Shown piece by piece: positions 31,779 through 40,953 of a DNA stretch of 64,000 bases. Origin of the DNA: Pseudolabrys sp. FHR47 (GTDB taxonomy: Bacteria > Pseudomonadota > Alphaproteobacteria > Rhizobiales > Xanthobacteraceae); the NCBI RefSeq assembly GCF_005153485.1, contig NZ_CP039740.1, forward strand, positions 1,739,001-1,803,000, given 5' to 3'. Made by a program: the position numbers and the translations under genes. The notes under the pieces were generated by a model. That model worked only from the letters and a program-made list of their open reading frames with translations. It was not told where the DNA came from and did no database searches. Position 1 is the first letter of the stretch; each line of letters starts with the position of its first letter.

Positions 31779-33281
31779 ATGGCCTCGACCGGCATCGTGC
31801 CCCGTCGCACATTTCGCATTCTCAGCCGCATGAATCTGACCTCCCGCCTGACGCTGATGGCCATTCTGACCATGGCGATCGCGGTCGGCATCTCGCTTTG
31901 GACGTCAATGTCGATCACCAGCGGCGAGATGTACCGCCGTGCCCAGAATGCGCTCGATATCAATATCAAGCTGCTCGACAGCGCGCTGACGGCCTATGGG
32001 CCGGCGCGCCGCGACGGCGACAAGTTCTATTTCGGCAACACGCTGATCAACAACAATTTCGAGGCCGTCGACCGCGTCAAATCGATTGCCGGCGGCACCG
32101 CCACGGTGTTCATGGGAGATACGCGCGTTTCGACGAATGTCGCCAAGCCCGACGGCTCGCGCGCGGTCGGCACCAAGCTGGCGCAGGGCCCGGCTTACGA
32201 GACCGTGTTCACCAAGCGCCAGACCTATCGCGGCGAAGCCAACATTCTCGGCGAGACCTATCTCACCGTCTATCAGCCGATCGTCAGCGGCAACGAGGTG
32301 CTCGGCATCGCCTATGTCGGCGTCAAGAAGGCCGAGTTTTTCACTGTGCTCGAACAGCTGATGTGGACCAGCCTGATCGGCGGTCTCACCGTGATCGTGC
32401 TCGCCGGCGCCGCCATGTTCTTGCTGGTGCGGCGCATCTTCGCGCCGGTCGGCACGATCCGCCGCGAGCTCGTGGCGATGGCGACAGAAGCCTCGGGTCA
32501 CGCGCTCGATGCGAAGCGTCGCAGCGAAATTGAGGAGATGCACGACGCCGTGGTCGTCCTTGGCGAGGCGACACGCGCCAAGCAGGCGGCCGAAGCCGAG
32601 GCGGCCGCCTTGCGCGAGCGTGTCGACGCTCAGCGCCGCCGGCGCGCCGAGCAGGTCGCGCTCGCTTCGGAGGAGCGTTCGCGCGCCGTGCAGGAACGCG
32701 TGCGCGCCATGGACGAGATTTCGTCCACGGTGAAGAAGAACGCCGGCGAAGCGGCCGAAGCCGATCGTGTCGCGACGTCGACCTGTGACGTTGCCGACCG
32801 CAGCGGCCAGATTGTCTCCCAGGCGATCGAGGCGATGTCGCGCATCGAGGAATCCTCGCACAAGATTTCCGACATCATCTCGGTGATCGACGAGATCGCG
32901 CGCCAGACCAACCTCCTGGCGCTCAACGCCGCCGTCGAAGCCGCGCGGGCCGGCGAGGCGGGCCGCGGCTTCGCCGTTGTCGCGACCGAGGTGCGCAGCC
33001 TGGCGCAGCGTTCGTCGCAGGCCGCCAAGGACATCAAGCAGCTCATCGTGTCGTCGTCCGACCGCGTCAAGGAAGGCGTCGGGCTGGTCAACAGCGCCGG
33101 CTCCTCGCTCGCCGAGATCGTCGATCAGATCCGCAAGGTGGCGAGTATCGTCTCCGGCATCGCGGTGGCCAATAACGAGCAGGCCGCCGGCCTCGAACAG
33201 ATCAACCGTACGCTGACCCAGCTCGACGAGGCGTCGGGCACTATCGAGCTGGACGGCGACGAGGAGGCGATGGCCGCCTGA
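31779..33281 (+). CDS. Methyl-accepting chemotaxis protein with a periplasmic Cache domain
   Basis: A 500-residue chemoreceptor. One helix (about 24-43), a periplasmic single-Cache domain (about 44-190, with [15 protein letters not shown] and [11 protein letters not shown]), a second helix (about 196-217), a HAMP-like linker, and a cytoplasmic signalling hairpin whose tip contains [23 protein letters not shown] (about 371-393). [16 protein letters not shown] follows. It would sense a small molecule directly in the periplasm and control CheA. No CheR/CheB tethering pentapeptide is seen at the end (EEAMAA). An alternative start is ATG 31830. No chemotaxis genes are adjacent; this is an orphan receptor. 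Confidence 0.9.
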   Translation: MASTGIVPRRTFRILSRMNLTSRLTLMAILTMAIAVGISLWTSMSITSGEMYRRAQNALDINIKLLDSALTAYGPARRDGDKFYFGNTLINNNFEAVDRVKSIAGGTATVFMGDTRVSTNVAKPDGSRAVGTKLAQGPAYETVFTKRQTYRGEANILGETYLTVYQPIVSGNEVLGIAYVGVKKAEFFTVLEQLMWTSLIGGLTVIVLAGAAMFLLVRRIFAPVGTIRRELVAMATEASGHALDAKRRSEIEEMHDAVVVLGEATRAKQAAEAEAAALRERVDAQRRRRAEQVALASEERSRAVQERVRAMDEISSTVKKNAGEAAEADRVATSTCDVADRSGQIVSQAIEAMSRIEESSHKISDIISVIDEIARQTNLLALNAAVEAARAGEAGRGFAVVATEVRSLAQRSSQAAKDIKQLIVSSSDRVKEGVGLVNSAGSSLAEIVDQIRKVASIVSGIAVANNEQAAGLEQINRTLTQLDEASGTIELDGDEEAMAA

Positions 33282-33296
33282 GCGGCCATCCGGCGA

Positions 33297-34196
33297 TCAA
33301 CGGATCGGCGCGGTGCCCTTGAGTGCCGCCTTGCATAGCGGCGCGAGGCTGGCCTCATTAGCCTGCAGGCAGGCGATCTTCTGGCCGTCGCCGACCCCGG
33401 TGTCGCGGCAGCGGCGGATCAGGTCGCGCATGCAGGCGCGGCCGATCACGGCCGTCATCACCACCGGCGCGTTGGGGCGCTGTGTAACCGGTGCCGTGGG
33501 TGCGGCCGGTGCCGCGGTATCCGCAATATCCGCCAGCGACGTTTTGCAATTCGGCGATAGTTTGGCGGCATTGGCCTGCAGGCAGGCAATGGCTTCCGGC
33601 CCACCGAGCGGCACACCCTTGCAGTTGCGGGAGAAGTCGCCGCGGCAGGTGTTTTTGATAGCGCTCATCTGCGCGGGGGTCGGTGGCGGAGGCGCGTCAG
33701 CCGCGGGCGGCATGGCGGCCTGCTGAGGCGCCGGAGCGGGCTTGGCCGGAGCCGGCGGCGTGGCGGCTCGTGCCGCTGGCATCGCCGCGGCAGGTCTAGC
33801 GGCGGGCATGGTGGCGGCCGGTGGCTTGGCCATCTGGATGGTTGGGGTTGCCGCGGCGGGTGGCGGTGGCGCCGCAGGCGTGGCTGCGGCTGGCGCCGGC
33901 GCGGCTGGGGGTGGCGCAGCTGCCGCGGCGGGCGCGGGCTTCGGCAAGGTGGCGCTGACGGCGCTCTGACAGGCGGGCGACAGCGAGGCCACGTTCTTCT
34001 GCAGGCACTGCAGCGCCTCGGCGCCGCCTGGACGCACGCCCGAGCATTTCGACATGAAATCGGAGCGGCAGGACGCCTTGATGGCCGATTGCTGCTCGGC
34101 GGTGACTTGCGCCGCCGCATCCTGGCTCAGCGCCAGTGCGAGCAGGCCGCCCAAAGCGGCCGAACGAAACACCTTGCTGCTGCTCGCGAACACCAT
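33297..34196 (-). CDS. Secreted protein with three Cys-rich repeats and Ala/Pro linkers
   Basis: A 299-residue protein with an N-terminal signal (LGGLLALALSQDAAAQ, about 16-31), then three modules of the GLG1/'cysteine rich repeat' type with a C...C...C...C spacing. They lie at about 45-85 (SCRSDFMSKCSGVRPGG...CLQ), about 178-215 (NTCRGDFSRNCKGVPLGG...CLQ) and about 262-298 (ACMRDLIRRCRDTGVGDG...CLQ). A long Ala/Pro linker (about 90-165) joins modules 1 and 2. GGAGGG lies seven bases upstream of ATG 34196. The disulfide-rich modules imply export, perhaps to the cell surface. The function of this family in bacteria is unknown. Confidence 0.8.
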   Translation of the reverse strand: MVFASSSKVFRSAALGGLLALALSQDAAAQVTAEQQSAIKASCRSDFMSKCSGVRPGGAEALQCLQKNVASLSPACQSAVSATLPKPAPAAAAAPPPAAPAPAAATPAAPPPPAAATPTIQMAKPPAATMPAARPAAAMPAARAATPPAPAKPAPAPQQAAMPPAADAPPPPTPAQMSAIKNTCRGDFSRNCKGVPLGGPEAIACLQANAAKLSPNCKTSLADIADTAAPAAPTAPVTQRPNAPVVMTAVIGRACMRDLIRRCRDTGVGDGQKIACLQANEASLAPLCKAALKGTAPIR

Positions 34197-34343
34197 TGGC
34201 CGACCCTCCCTGCGCGACAATTTGCGCGACTATAACATCCACGTCCGGCGACGCGAGTTCGACATTTTTTGCGTGCAAACAGCCCCGTAAGGGCTGCCGC
34301 AGGCGCGGGTGTCGCGTAGTGTGGCGGTGAAGGAGTTCTGGCA

Positions 34344-34574
34344 ATGGCGATGAATGCGGGTGAAATCGAGCGGTTGATCAAGGAGGGGATTCCGGACGCA
34401 CAGGTCACGATTCGTGACCTCGCCGGCGACGGCAATCACTATGCTGCCACCGTGCTGGCGCCTTCCTTCGCCGGCAAGACCCGGGTCCAGCAGCACCAGC
34501 TGGTCTACAACGCCCTCAAAGGCAATATGGGCGGGGTCCTGCACGCGCTGGCGCTACAGACCGGCACGCCGTGA
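34344..34574 (+). CDS. BolA-family protein
   Basis: A 76-residue BolA/IbaG-type protein: MNAGEIERLIKEGIPDAQVTIRDLAGDGNHYAATVLAP, then the conserved RVQQHQLVYNAL helix with the His used for cluster or partner binding. The next-but-one gene encodes a monothiol CGFS glutaredoxin. BolA and CGFS glutaredoxins form [2Fe-2S]-bridged heterodimers involved in iron-sulfur delivery and iron sensing, so the pair is meaningful. The first ATG (34344) and the third codon ATG (34350) are both possible starts. Confidence 0.92.
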   Translation: MAMNAGEIERLIKEGIPDAQVTIRDLAGDGNHYAATVLAPSFAGKTRVQQHQLVYNALKGNMGGVLHALALQTGTP

Positions 34575-34761
34575 GCCAAATCTTCCAAAAAGCCAGAATT
34601 AACAATCGTTTCAGTCCCATTTCGCCGACCCCCTTGGGGTGGCAGGGCGACCTGGGCTACATATATCGGCGGTCAGGGACCGGCTCCCGCGACCGCACCG
34701 AGCGCGCCCAGGACGCCCTGGAGACGAGAGCCAGACAAAGCAACGAAGGGATCGTGCCGCC

Positions 34762-35094
34762 ATGGGCATCGAGCAGTTCATCGACAACGAAGTGAAGTCC
34801 AACGACGTGGTGCTGTTCATGAAGGGCACGCCGCAGTTTCCGCAGTGCGGCTTCTCCGGCCAGGTGGTGCAGATCCTCGACCACCTCGGCGTGCCCTACA
34901 AAGGCCTGAACGTGCTGGAGTCGATGGACCTGCGCGAAGGCATCAAGGCCTATTCGAACTGGCCGACCATTCCGCAGCTCTACATCAAGGGCGAGTTCGT
35001 CGGCGGCTGCGACATCATCCGCGAGATGTTCCAGGCTGGTGAATTGCAGCAGGCGCTGAAAGACGCCGGCGTCGCTACCACCGCGCAGGCCTGA
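34762..35094 (+). CDS. grxD: Monothiol glutaredoxin, CGFS type (Grx4/GrxD)
   Basis: A 110-residue thioredoxin-fold protein. QCGFSGQ (about 27-33) holds the single active-site Cys of monothiol glutaredoxins, preceded by [31 protein letters not shown] (about 66-84) supplies the cis-Pro and glutathione-binding loop. It transfers [2Fe-2S] clusters, bound with glutathione and BolA. ATG 34762 gives the family start ([12 protein letters not shown]). A BolA gene is 187 bp upstream on the same strand. A hairpin terminator follows. Confidence 0.95.
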   Translation: MGIEQFIDNEVKSNDVVLFMKGTPQFPQCGFSGQVVQILDHLGVPYKGLNVLESMDLREGIKAYSNWPTIPQLYIKGEFVGGCDIIREMFQAGELQQALKDAGVATTAQA

Positions 35095-35119
35095 TCGCCG
35101 CGTTATCGCCTTTCGTCAG

Positions 35120-35153
35120 AGCCGCTCAGGACCCGTTGCGGTCGTGAGCGGCT
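35120..35153 (+). terminator. Hairpin terminator between grxD and the MBL-fold gene
   Basis: AGCCGCTCA (35120-35128) pairs with TGAGCGGCT (35145-35153), extended by GACC/GGTC in the loop. A short TTTG follows on the plus strand. It lies between two convergent genes. Confidence 0.65.
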
Positions 35154-35156
35154 TTG

Positions 35157-36071
35157 TCATGTCGCGACGAAGCGATAGGCGTTGTCTTTCTTTTCGACAT
35201 GGCCTGTGCCCGGATAGGGCAGGTGGAAGCCGATGAGCTTTGCCTTGTCGGTGGCGAGGCGATCGAGCAATTTGGCGCGTGTCGCCGCGCCGAGATCGGG
35301 AATGTGATCGGCCGTGGTTCGCCATTCCGGATGGGCGAACGAAATCGTCGGATGCGCCACGGCATCGCCGGTGATGATCAGATCCTCGCTGCCCTTGAGC
35401 GCGATCGAGACATGGCCCTGGGTGTGGCCGGGCGTTGACACGATCTGCAGGCCGGGCACGATCTCGTCGCCGTCCTTCATCATGACGACGCGGTCCTTGA
35501 TCGCAGCGTAATTGCGCCGCGCGCCGGTGACGAAGCCGGCGCGTTCGGCCGGCAGTCCGCGCGTCGCGTTGTCGCCGTGCCAGAAGTCCCATTCCGCCGC
35601 ACCGACATAAAACGCCGCATCGGGCAACATCAACTCGTCAAGTTCGTCGACGGCGCCCCACAGATGATCGGGATGGCCGTGGGTGAAGATCACCTTGGTG
35701 ATCTTGGCCTTGTCGATGCCGGCGACTTTCAGATTCTCCCACAGCTTGCCGGCGGACGGCATGAAGCGGTCGCCCGAGCCCATGTCGATGAGGATGAGAT
35801 CGTTGCCGTGCTTGAGAAGGGTGACGTTGGTCGGCGAATTGTAGCTGTCGCCGGTCTGGCCCGCGGCTTTGAGCAGGGCGGCACGCTCGTCCGCCTTGGC
35901 GTCGGGCGCGAGGAAGCTGGTTGGCAGAACCAGATGGCCGTCGCTGACGACCATGACGTCGAACGCGCCGTGTTTGAAACTATGCGGTGCGGCGGCCAGA
36001 GCGGGCAGGGCACGCCATGCCGCTGCGGCGGCAGTGCCAGCAAGCAGCGTGCGACGGGTCAGAGAGGTCAT
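35157..36071 (-). CDS. Tat-exported MBL-fold metallohydrolase
   Basis: A 304-residue metallo-beta-lactamase-fold hydrolase. The N-terminus LTRRTLLAGTAAAAAWRALPALAAA is a Tat-type signal. The binuclear metal motif THGHPDH is at about 126-132, later metal ligands are in STPGHTQGHVS (His) and IITGDAV (Asp), and the closing His is in GFHLPYPG. This organisation is seen in periplasmic MBL proteins related to quorum-quenching lactonases and aryl-sulfatase-like enzymes; substrate cannot be read. ATG 36071 is chosen because it places the twin arginines at the N-terminus. Confidence 0.85.
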   Translation of the reverse strand: MTSLTRRTLLAGTAAAAAWRALPALAAAPHSFKHGAFDVMVVSDGHLVLPTSFLAPDAKADERAALLKAAGQTGDSYNSPTNVTLLKHGNDLILIDMGSGDRFMPSAGKLWENLKVAGIDKAKITKVIFTHGHPDHLWGAVDELDELMLPDAAFYVGAAEWDFWHGDNATRGLPAERAGFVTGARRNYAAIKDRVVMMKDGDEIVPGLQIVSTPGHTQGHVSIALKGSEDLIITGDAVAHPTISFAHPEWRTTADHIPDLGAATRAKLLDRLATDKAKLIGFHLPYPGTGHVEKKDNAYRFVAT

Positions 36072-36108
36072 GGCCAAGGTCCCGGATATATTCAGGACCA
36101 TGAATAAC

Positions 36109-36137
36109 AAATCCCCCGCCTTTTGGGCAGGGGATTT
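36109..36137 (-). terminator. Hairpin terminator after rpsD
   Basis: AAATCCCC (36109-36116) pairs with GGGGATTT (36130-36137), extended inward by GCC/GGC. It lies about 30 bases past the rpsD stop on the reverse strand. Confidence 0.6.
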
Positions 36138-36166
36138 GGCAGCCTTGGTGCTAGGCGACGTGTCGC

Positions 36167-36784
36167 TTAGCGCGAATAGTATTCCACCACCAGATGCGGC
36201 TGCATCTGAACCGGGAACGGCACGTCCGACGGCGAGGGCACGCGCGCGATCTGCGCGGTCATCTTGCCGGTATCGACGGCGATGTAGTCCGGCACGTCGC
36301 GCTCGGCCAAAGCCTGCGCTTCGAGGACCAGGTTCATCTGCTTCGACTTCTCGCGGATCTCGACGACGTCGCCGACCTTGAGACGGTAGCTGGCGATGTT
36401 GACCTTCTTGCCGTTCACCTTGACGTGGCCGTGGTTGATGAACTGGCGGGCGGCGAACACGGTCGGAACGAACTTGGCGCGGTAGATGACCGCATCGAGG
36501 CGGCGCTCGAGCAGGCCGATCATGTTGGCGCCCGAGTCGCCCTTCATGCGGATGGCTTCGTCGTAGATGCCGCGGAACTGTTTCTCGGAAATGTTGCCGT
36601 AATAGCCGCGCAGTTTCTGCTTGGCCTTGAGCTGCACGCCGAAGTCGGAGAGCTTGCCCTTGCGGCGCTGGCCGTGCTGGCCGGGACCGTATTCGCGGCG
36701 GTTCACCGGGGACTTCGGACGGCCCCAGATGTTCTCGCCCATGCGGCGGTCGATTTTGTACTTGGATTCCAAACGCTTGGTCAT
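36167..36784 (-). CDS. rpsD: 30S ribosomal protein S4
   Basis: A 205-residue primary rRNA-binding protein of the 30S body. It starts [21 protein letters not shown] and carries [20 protein letters not shown]. The S4 RNA-binding domain follows ([34 protein letters not shown], about 93-126), and the protein ends LVVEYYSR. Start ATG 36784 has GAGGA in front. It stands alone, not in the alpha operon, as is usual in alphaproteobacteria. Confidence 0.97.
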   Translation of the reverse strand: MTKRLESKYKIDRRMGENIWGRPKSPVNRREYGPGQHGQRRKGKLSDFGVQLKAKQKLRGYYGNISEKQFRGIYDEAIRMKGDSGANMIGLLERRLDAVIYRAKFVPTVFAARQFINHGHVKVNGKKVNIASYRLKVGDVVEIREKSKQMNLVLEAQALAERDVPDYIAVDTGKMTAQIARVPSPSDVPFPVQMQPHLVVEYYSR

Positions 36785-37138
36785 CGCGTCCTCATAAAGA
36801 CAGTGATTAAGGGTTGAGGAAACGCGCCCTCCTTTGTCCCGGGTCACCCCGGAACCGACAGGCAAGTCCTTTAAAGCGTAAGGGCTTGTCGCGGGTCGCG
36901 AAACGCCAAACGGGCCGCAATCGGCCCGTGAGGTGGCCGCCTTTTAAGCGCCGCCGGAGGCGATGTCAAACGCCGGCTGCGTCGGTCCGCCGCAGGGATT
37001 CATAGCAAAACCCGAGCGGAACTCGCCCATTTTCGCTTGCCCGCACACGGTATCCGCACCATTTTGTCGCGGTCAGGCCGGGCCCCTCTGGCAGTCGTCA
37101 AGACTGTGATGTCGGACTGAAAACTCCACGTGGGTCCG
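36785..37138. other. Intergenic region between rpsD and the TerC operon
   Basis: A divergent intergenic region of about 350 bases. It contains an inverted repeat ACGGGCCGCAATCGGCCCGT (36909-36928) without a T tract. I see no gene, tRNA or recognisable riboswitch; promoters for rpsD and the downstream pair presumably lie here. Confidence 0.5.
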
Positions 37139-37492
37139 ATGCGCCAGGATAAGTCATATCGCCAAATCGATTCTGGTACGCCAAGCGAGGCCGAGCCCTA
37201 TTTCGTGCCGACGCTGGCGATTGCCTTCCTGATCGCTTTTGCCCTCGTGGTTGTGCTGTTGCCGCCGGAGCTGGTGCTGCCGGCACTCAGCCTGCTCGCT
37301 CTGGCGGGGGCGGCGGCCATCGGCATCACCGCCTACCTGTCGCCTCGGTTCGCATCGCTCAAGCCGATCAATGGCTGGGACATCGCCGGCGCGTTGACGC
37401 TGATCGGCTGCGCCGCGGCCATTCTCGGCGAAATCGAACCTGTCGTCGAATACCTGAAACCGCTACCGGAACGGAGCCCATCGCGTGGTTGA
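37139..37492 (+). CDS. Three-helix membrane protein upstream of terC
   Basis: A 117-residue protein with a polar N-terminus (MRQDKSYRQIDSGTPSEAEPY) and three hydrophobic segments: about 23-40 (VPTLAIAFLIAFALVVVLL), about 44-65 and about 80-97 (WDIAGALTLIGCAAAILGEI). No known domain was recognised. It overlaps the start of the TerC gene by 8 bp, so the two are almost certainly translated together. A GTG at 37130 would add three residues. It may be a partner of the TerC transporter. Confidence 0.65.
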   Translation: MRQDKSYRQIDSGTPSEAEPYFVPTLAIAFLIAFALVVVLLPPELVLPALSLLALAGAAAIGITAYLSPRFASLKPINGWDIAGALTLIGCAAAILGEIEPVVEYLKPLPERSPSRG

Positions 37493-38153
37493 TTTCGCTC
37501 AATTGTTTTCACCTGAGTCCTTAAGCGCATTTGCCCAGGTCATCATGATCGACCTGGTGCTCGCGGGCGACAATGCGGTCATCATCGGCCTTGCCGCGGC
37601 GGGCCTGCCGGCCGATCAGCGGCGCAAGGCCATCATCGTCGGCATTATCGCCGCCACCGTGCTGCGCATCGCCTTTGCCGGCGTCGCCATCCAGCTTCTG
37701 CAGATTGTCGGCTTGCTGCTCGCCGGCGGCATTCTGCTGCTCTGGGTGTGCTGGAAGATGTGGCGCGAATTGCGGACGTCGCACAAGGAAGAGGAGGATG
37801 CGAGAGAGGCTCTGGAAGAAGCCGACCTCAACGCCGACGGCACCATCTCCGGCGTGGCGCCGCGCAAGACCTTTGCCCAGGCCGCCTGGCAGATTCTCAT
37901 CGCCGACGTGTCGATGTCGCTCGACAACGTTCTCGCGGTCGCGGGCGCTGCGCGCGACCATCCCATCGCGTTGGCCTTCGGTCTCGTGCTGTCGATCCTG
38001 CTGATGGGCCTGGCGGCGAACTTCATCGCCGGGCTGCTCAGCAAGCACCGCTGGATCGCCTATGTCGGTCTCGCCATCATTCTCTATGTGGCGCTGGACA
38101 TGATCTGGCGCGGCGCGGTCGACGTGCAGGCCGCGGTGGCGATGATCAGTTGA
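37485..38153 (+). CDS. TerC-family membrane protein (YjbE-type metal transporter)
   Basis: A 222-residue inner-membrane protein with about seven helices. The two conserved acidic repeats of the TerC family are present: IDLVLAGDNAVIIGLAAAGLP (about 18-38) and IADVSMSLDNVLAVAGAARDHP (about 141-162). These DN-containing helices bind a divalent metal, and YkoY/YjbE members export manganese and help metallate exported proteins. No yybP-ykoY riboswitch is visible upstream. GTG 37485 is the start, overlapping the upstream gene. It converges with murI, overlapping it by 8 bp. Confidence 0.9.
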   Translation: MVDFAQLFSPESLSAFAQVIMIDLVLAGDNAVIIGLAAAGLPADQRRKAIIVGIIAATVLRIAFAGVAIQLLQIVGLLLAGGILLLWVCWKMWRELRTSHKEEEDAREALEEADLNADGTISGVAPRKTFAQAAWQILIADVSMSLDNVLAVAGAARDHPIALAFGLVLSILLMGLAANFIAGLLSKHRWIAYVGLAIILYVALDMIWRGAVDVQAAVAMIS

Positions 38154-38952
38154 AGCCAAAGCTTCTGAGCGCCGCCGCGAGCGGCGCCGGGGGCGCACGA
38201 CCCGATGTGAAGAAAATTTGCGGCGGCGCGGATTGCGCCGCCGTTTTCCATTCGTGCAGCAGGTCGGCGACGCGGCGCGCGATGGCCGGCGCCGGATCGA
38301 TCCATTCGACCGGCCACGGAGCCAGCTTGCGGAAGCGCGCCGTCAGCAGCGGGTAGTGGGTGCAGGCGAGGACCACGGTGTCGGTGCGGCGGCCGTCGTT
38401 ATCGACAAAGCAGGGCGCGATCTCGGCCGCGATCTCGGCGTCCGCGACCGGCAGGCCGGACAGCTCACGCTCGGCGAGGCTCGCCAGATGGGGCGATCCG
38501 ACGAGAATGACATCGCAGCCGGATGCAAATTCTCGGATCAGGGCGTGGGTATATTCCAGCGACACCGTTGCGCGCGTGCCCAACACCGCGATGCGTTTGG
38601 TCTGCGACCGGGCGCAGGCCGGTTTGATGGCCGGCACGGTGCCGACAAAGGGTACGCTGAAATTCTTCCGTAGTTCGGCCAGCGCCAGGGTCGAGGCCGT
38701 GTTGCAGGCGATGACAATGAGATCGGGATTGTGCGCTGCGATCGCGTCGCCAATGACCTGGACGATCCGCTTGATCAGCGCGTCAGGGGGCTGATTGCCG
38801 TAAGGAAAGCCGGCGTCGTCGGCGACGTAGACATAGCGCGCGTCGGGGCGCGCGGACGCGACTTCGCGGAACACGGTGAGGCCACCGACACCGGAATCGA
38901 AGATCAGCACCACCGGGGCAGCGTTTTCTGGACGTTTTTTAAGGTTCGGCAT
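38146..38952 (-). CDS. murI: Glutamate racemase
   Basis: A 268-residue enzyme making D-glutamate for peptidoglycan. IFDSGVGGLTVFREV (about 18-32) contains the first catalytic neighbourhood, IACNTASTLAL (about 77-87) the first catalytic Cys, GTVPAIKPA the substrate loop, and VLACTHYPLL (about 191-200) the second Cys with its His. Start ATG 38952 (MPNLKKRPE); an upstream ATG at 39015 adds 21 Arg-rich residues without support. Convergent with the TerC gene. Confidence 0.95.
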   Translation of the reverse strand: MPNLKKRPENAAPVVLIFDSGVGGLTVFREVASARPDARYVYVADDAGFPYGNQPPDALIKRIVQVIGDAIAAHNPDLIVIACNTASTLALAELRKNFSVPFVGTVPAIKPACARSQTKRIAVLGTRATVSLEYTHALIREFASGCDVILVGSPHLASLAERELSGLPVADAEIAAEIAPCFVDNDGRRTDTVVLACTHYPLLTARFRKLAPWPVEWIDPAPAIARRVADLLHEWKTAAQSAPPQIFFTSGRAPPAPLAAALRSFGFN

Positions 38953-39074
38953 GGAGGCAATCGGCGACGGGCTCGCAAGGTGACGGCGCAGGGAACGGCC
39001 GCGGCGGCCGTTCATTACCTGAGGAGACTAGGGGGCGAGAGTTTAGGATTCGATATCAAGGATTGGATGCAGCC

Positions 39075-39461
39075 ATGAAAATCAGGACACTCGCCATCGC
39101 CGCCGGCGCTTTTCTGCTCTCGGGCGGCCTTGCCGCCGCGGCCACCGTGACCAACGATCTCAACCTCCGCGCCGGCCCCGGCACGGGCTATCGCGTCATC
39201 GGCACCATGCCGGCCGGCGCCTATGTGGACGTGATCGGCTGCAGCGGCAGCTGGTGCCGCGTGAACTGGGGCGGCGCGGTCGGTTATGCCAGCGCCAGCT
39301 ATCTCGCCGGTGGCGGTGGCTACTATGCAGCCGCGCCGGTCTATGTCGCACCGCCGCCGGCGGTCAGCTTCGGCTTTAGCTTCGGTAACGCCCCGCGCTG
39401 GCAACGACATCAGTGGCACGGCCACCGTGGCGGATGGCGCGGGCCTCATTGGCGCCGCTAA
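39075..39461 (+). CDS. Secreted bacterial SH3-domain protein
   Basis: A 128-residue exported protein with a signal peptide (MKIRTLAIAAGAFLLSGGLAAAA) and one bacterial SH3 domain (about 24-78): TNDLNLRAGPGTGYRVIGTMPAGAYVDVIGC, WCRVNWGGAVGYASASYL. The C-terminal part is Tyr/Pro/His/Arg-rich (QRHQWHGHRGGWRGPHWRR), typical of the small SH3b proteins of Hyphomicrobiales. SH3b domains bind peptidoglycan peptides or other ligands; no catalytic domain is present. Confidence 0.85.
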   Translation: MKIRTLAIAAGAFLLSGGLAAAATVTNDLNLRAGPGTGYRVIGTMPAGAYVDVIGCSGSWCRVNWGGAVGYASASYLAGGGGYYAAAPVYVAPPPAVSFGFSFGNAPRWQRHQWHGHRGGWRGPHWRR

Positions 39462-39494
39462 GATAGGCGCGCCGGCGCTCGTCGGCGCGCCCGG

Positions 39495-40805
39495 TCAGGC
39501 TTCGCCGAACACGCGCTTGAAGATCGTATCGACCTGGGCGAGGTGATAATCGAGGTTGAAGTTGGCCTCGAGTTCCTTGTCGCTCAACGCCTTCTTCACG
39601 TCCGGATCGGCCTTGAGCAGCGCGAGGAAGTCGTTGCTCTCGCCGCCCCACACTTTCATCGCATTGCGCTGCACGAGGCGATAGGCGTCTTCGCGGGCGA
39701 CGCCGGCCTTGGTCAGCGCGATCAGGATGCGCTGCGAGTGGATGAGGCCGCCAAGCTTGTTGAGGTTCTTTTCCATGTTGGCCGGATAGACCAAGAGCTT
39801 GTCGATCAGGCCGGTCAGGCGGGCGAGCGCGAAGTCGAGCGTGACGGTGGCGTCGGGGCCGATCATGCGTTCGACCGAGGAGTGCGAGATATCGCGCTCG
39901 TGCCACAGCGCCACATTCTCCATCGCCGGCAGCGCATAGGCGCGCACCATGCGGGCAAGGCCGGTGATGTTTTCCGACAGCACGGGATTGCGCTTGTGCG
40001 GCATCGCCGAGGAGCCCTTCTGCTTCTCGGAAAAAAACTCTTCCGCTTCCAGCACCTCGGTGCGTTGCAGGTGGCGGACTTCGATGGCGAGGCGCTCCAT
40101 CGACGAGGCGATGACGCCGAGCGTTGCAAAGAACATGGCGTGGCGGTCACGCGGGATGACCTGCGTCGACACCGGTTCGACCGCGAGGCCCATGGCCTTG
40201 GCGACATAGGCTTCGACGCGCGGATCGACCTGCGCGAAGGTGCCGACGGCACCGGAAATGGCGCATGTGGCGACCTCTTTACGCGCGGCGACGAGGCGCT
40301 CGCGGCCGCGCGCAAATTCGGCATAGGCCTGCGCCATCTTGAGGCCGAAGGTCGTCGGCTCGGCATGGATGCCGTGCGAGCGGCCGACGGTCGGCGTCAG
40401 CTTGTGCTCGAAGGCGCGACGCTTGAGCGCGGCGAGCAGGGCGTCGAGATCTTTCAGCAGCAGGTCAGCGGCGCGCACGAGCTGTACGTTGAGGCAGGTG
40501 TCGAGCACGTCCGACGACGTCATGCCGGAATGCATGTAGCGCGCTTCCGGGCCGACGATCTCGGCGACATGGGTGAGGAAGGCGATGACGTCGTGCTTGA
40601 CCTCCGCCTCGATGGCGTCGATGCGGGCGACGTCGAACGTGGCTTTGCCGCCTTTATCCCAGATGATCTTGGCCGCTTCCTTCGGAATGACGCCGAGTTC
40701 GGCCATGGCAGAGGCGGCATGCGCCTCGATCTCGAACCAGATGCGGAATTTGGTTTCCGGCGACCAGATCGCGGTCATCTCGGGGCGGGAGTAACGGGGG
40801 ATCAT
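39495..40805 (-). CDS. purB: Adenylosuccinate lyase
   Basis: A 436-residue enzyme of the fumarase/aspartase superfamily acting twice in purine synthesis (SAICAR to AICAR, adenylosuccinate to AMP). MIPRYSRPEMTAIWSPETKFRIW opens the protein. MHSGMTSSDVLDTCLNVQL contains the catalytic TS segment (about 91-109), and the superfamily signature GSSAMPHKRNP lies around 267-277. VGRSHGIHAEPTTFG supplies the catalytic His. A conventional length. Downstream (minus-strand sense) there is no clear terminator. Confidence 0.96.
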   Translation of the reverse strand: MIPRYSRPEMTAIWSPETKFRIWFEIEAHAASAMAELGVIPKEAAKIIWDKGGKATFDVARIDAIEAEVKHDVIAFLTHVAEIVGPEARYMHSGMTSSDVLDTCLNVQLVRAADLLLKDLDALLAALKRRAFEHKLTPTVGRSHGIHAEPTTFGLKMAQAYAEFARGRERLVAARKEVATCAISGAVGTFAQVDPRVEAYVAKAMGLAVEPVSTQVIPRDRHAMFFATLGVIASSMERLAIEVRHLQRTEVLEAEEFFSEKQKGSSAMPHKRNPVLSENITGLARMVRAYALPAMENVALWHERDISHSSVERMIGPDATVTLDFALARLTGLIDKLLVYPANMEKNLNKLGGLIHSQRILIALTKAGVAREDAYRLVQRNAMKVWGGESNDFLALLKADPDVKKALSDKELEANFNLDYHLAQVDTIFKRVFGEA

Positions 40806-40812
40806 GTCGCGG

Positions 40813-40945
40813 TCTCCTTACCTCCCCCTGCAAGGGGGAGGTCGCCGAGCGTCGCTCGGCGGGTGGGGGTCATTGGCGGGGCTGCTTGACCCCACCCTGA
40901 ACCGCCTTTCGGCAGTTCGACCCTCCCCTTTCAGGGGAGGGATAA
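40813..40945. repeat. Intergenic repeat element with purine-rich hairpins
   Basis: CCTCCCCCTGCAAGGGGGAGG (40822-40842), CCGAGCGTCGCTCGG and CCCTCCCCTTTCAGGGGAGGG (40921-40941) all fold as stems. The style is like 25803-25926 but the sequence is not the same. It fills the gap between purB and rpe. Confidence 0.6.
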
Positions 40946-40953
40946 GAAAGAAG

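Noticed and set aside
38146..38153. The overlap of terC and murI as a sign of a sequencing error
   Set aside because: Convergent genes overlapping by a few bases are common, and both proteins end with normal family C-termini.
37485..38153. A yybP-ykoY manganese riboswitch before the TerC operon
   Set aside because: The leader shows one simple hairpin but none of the conserved core sequence of that riboswitch.
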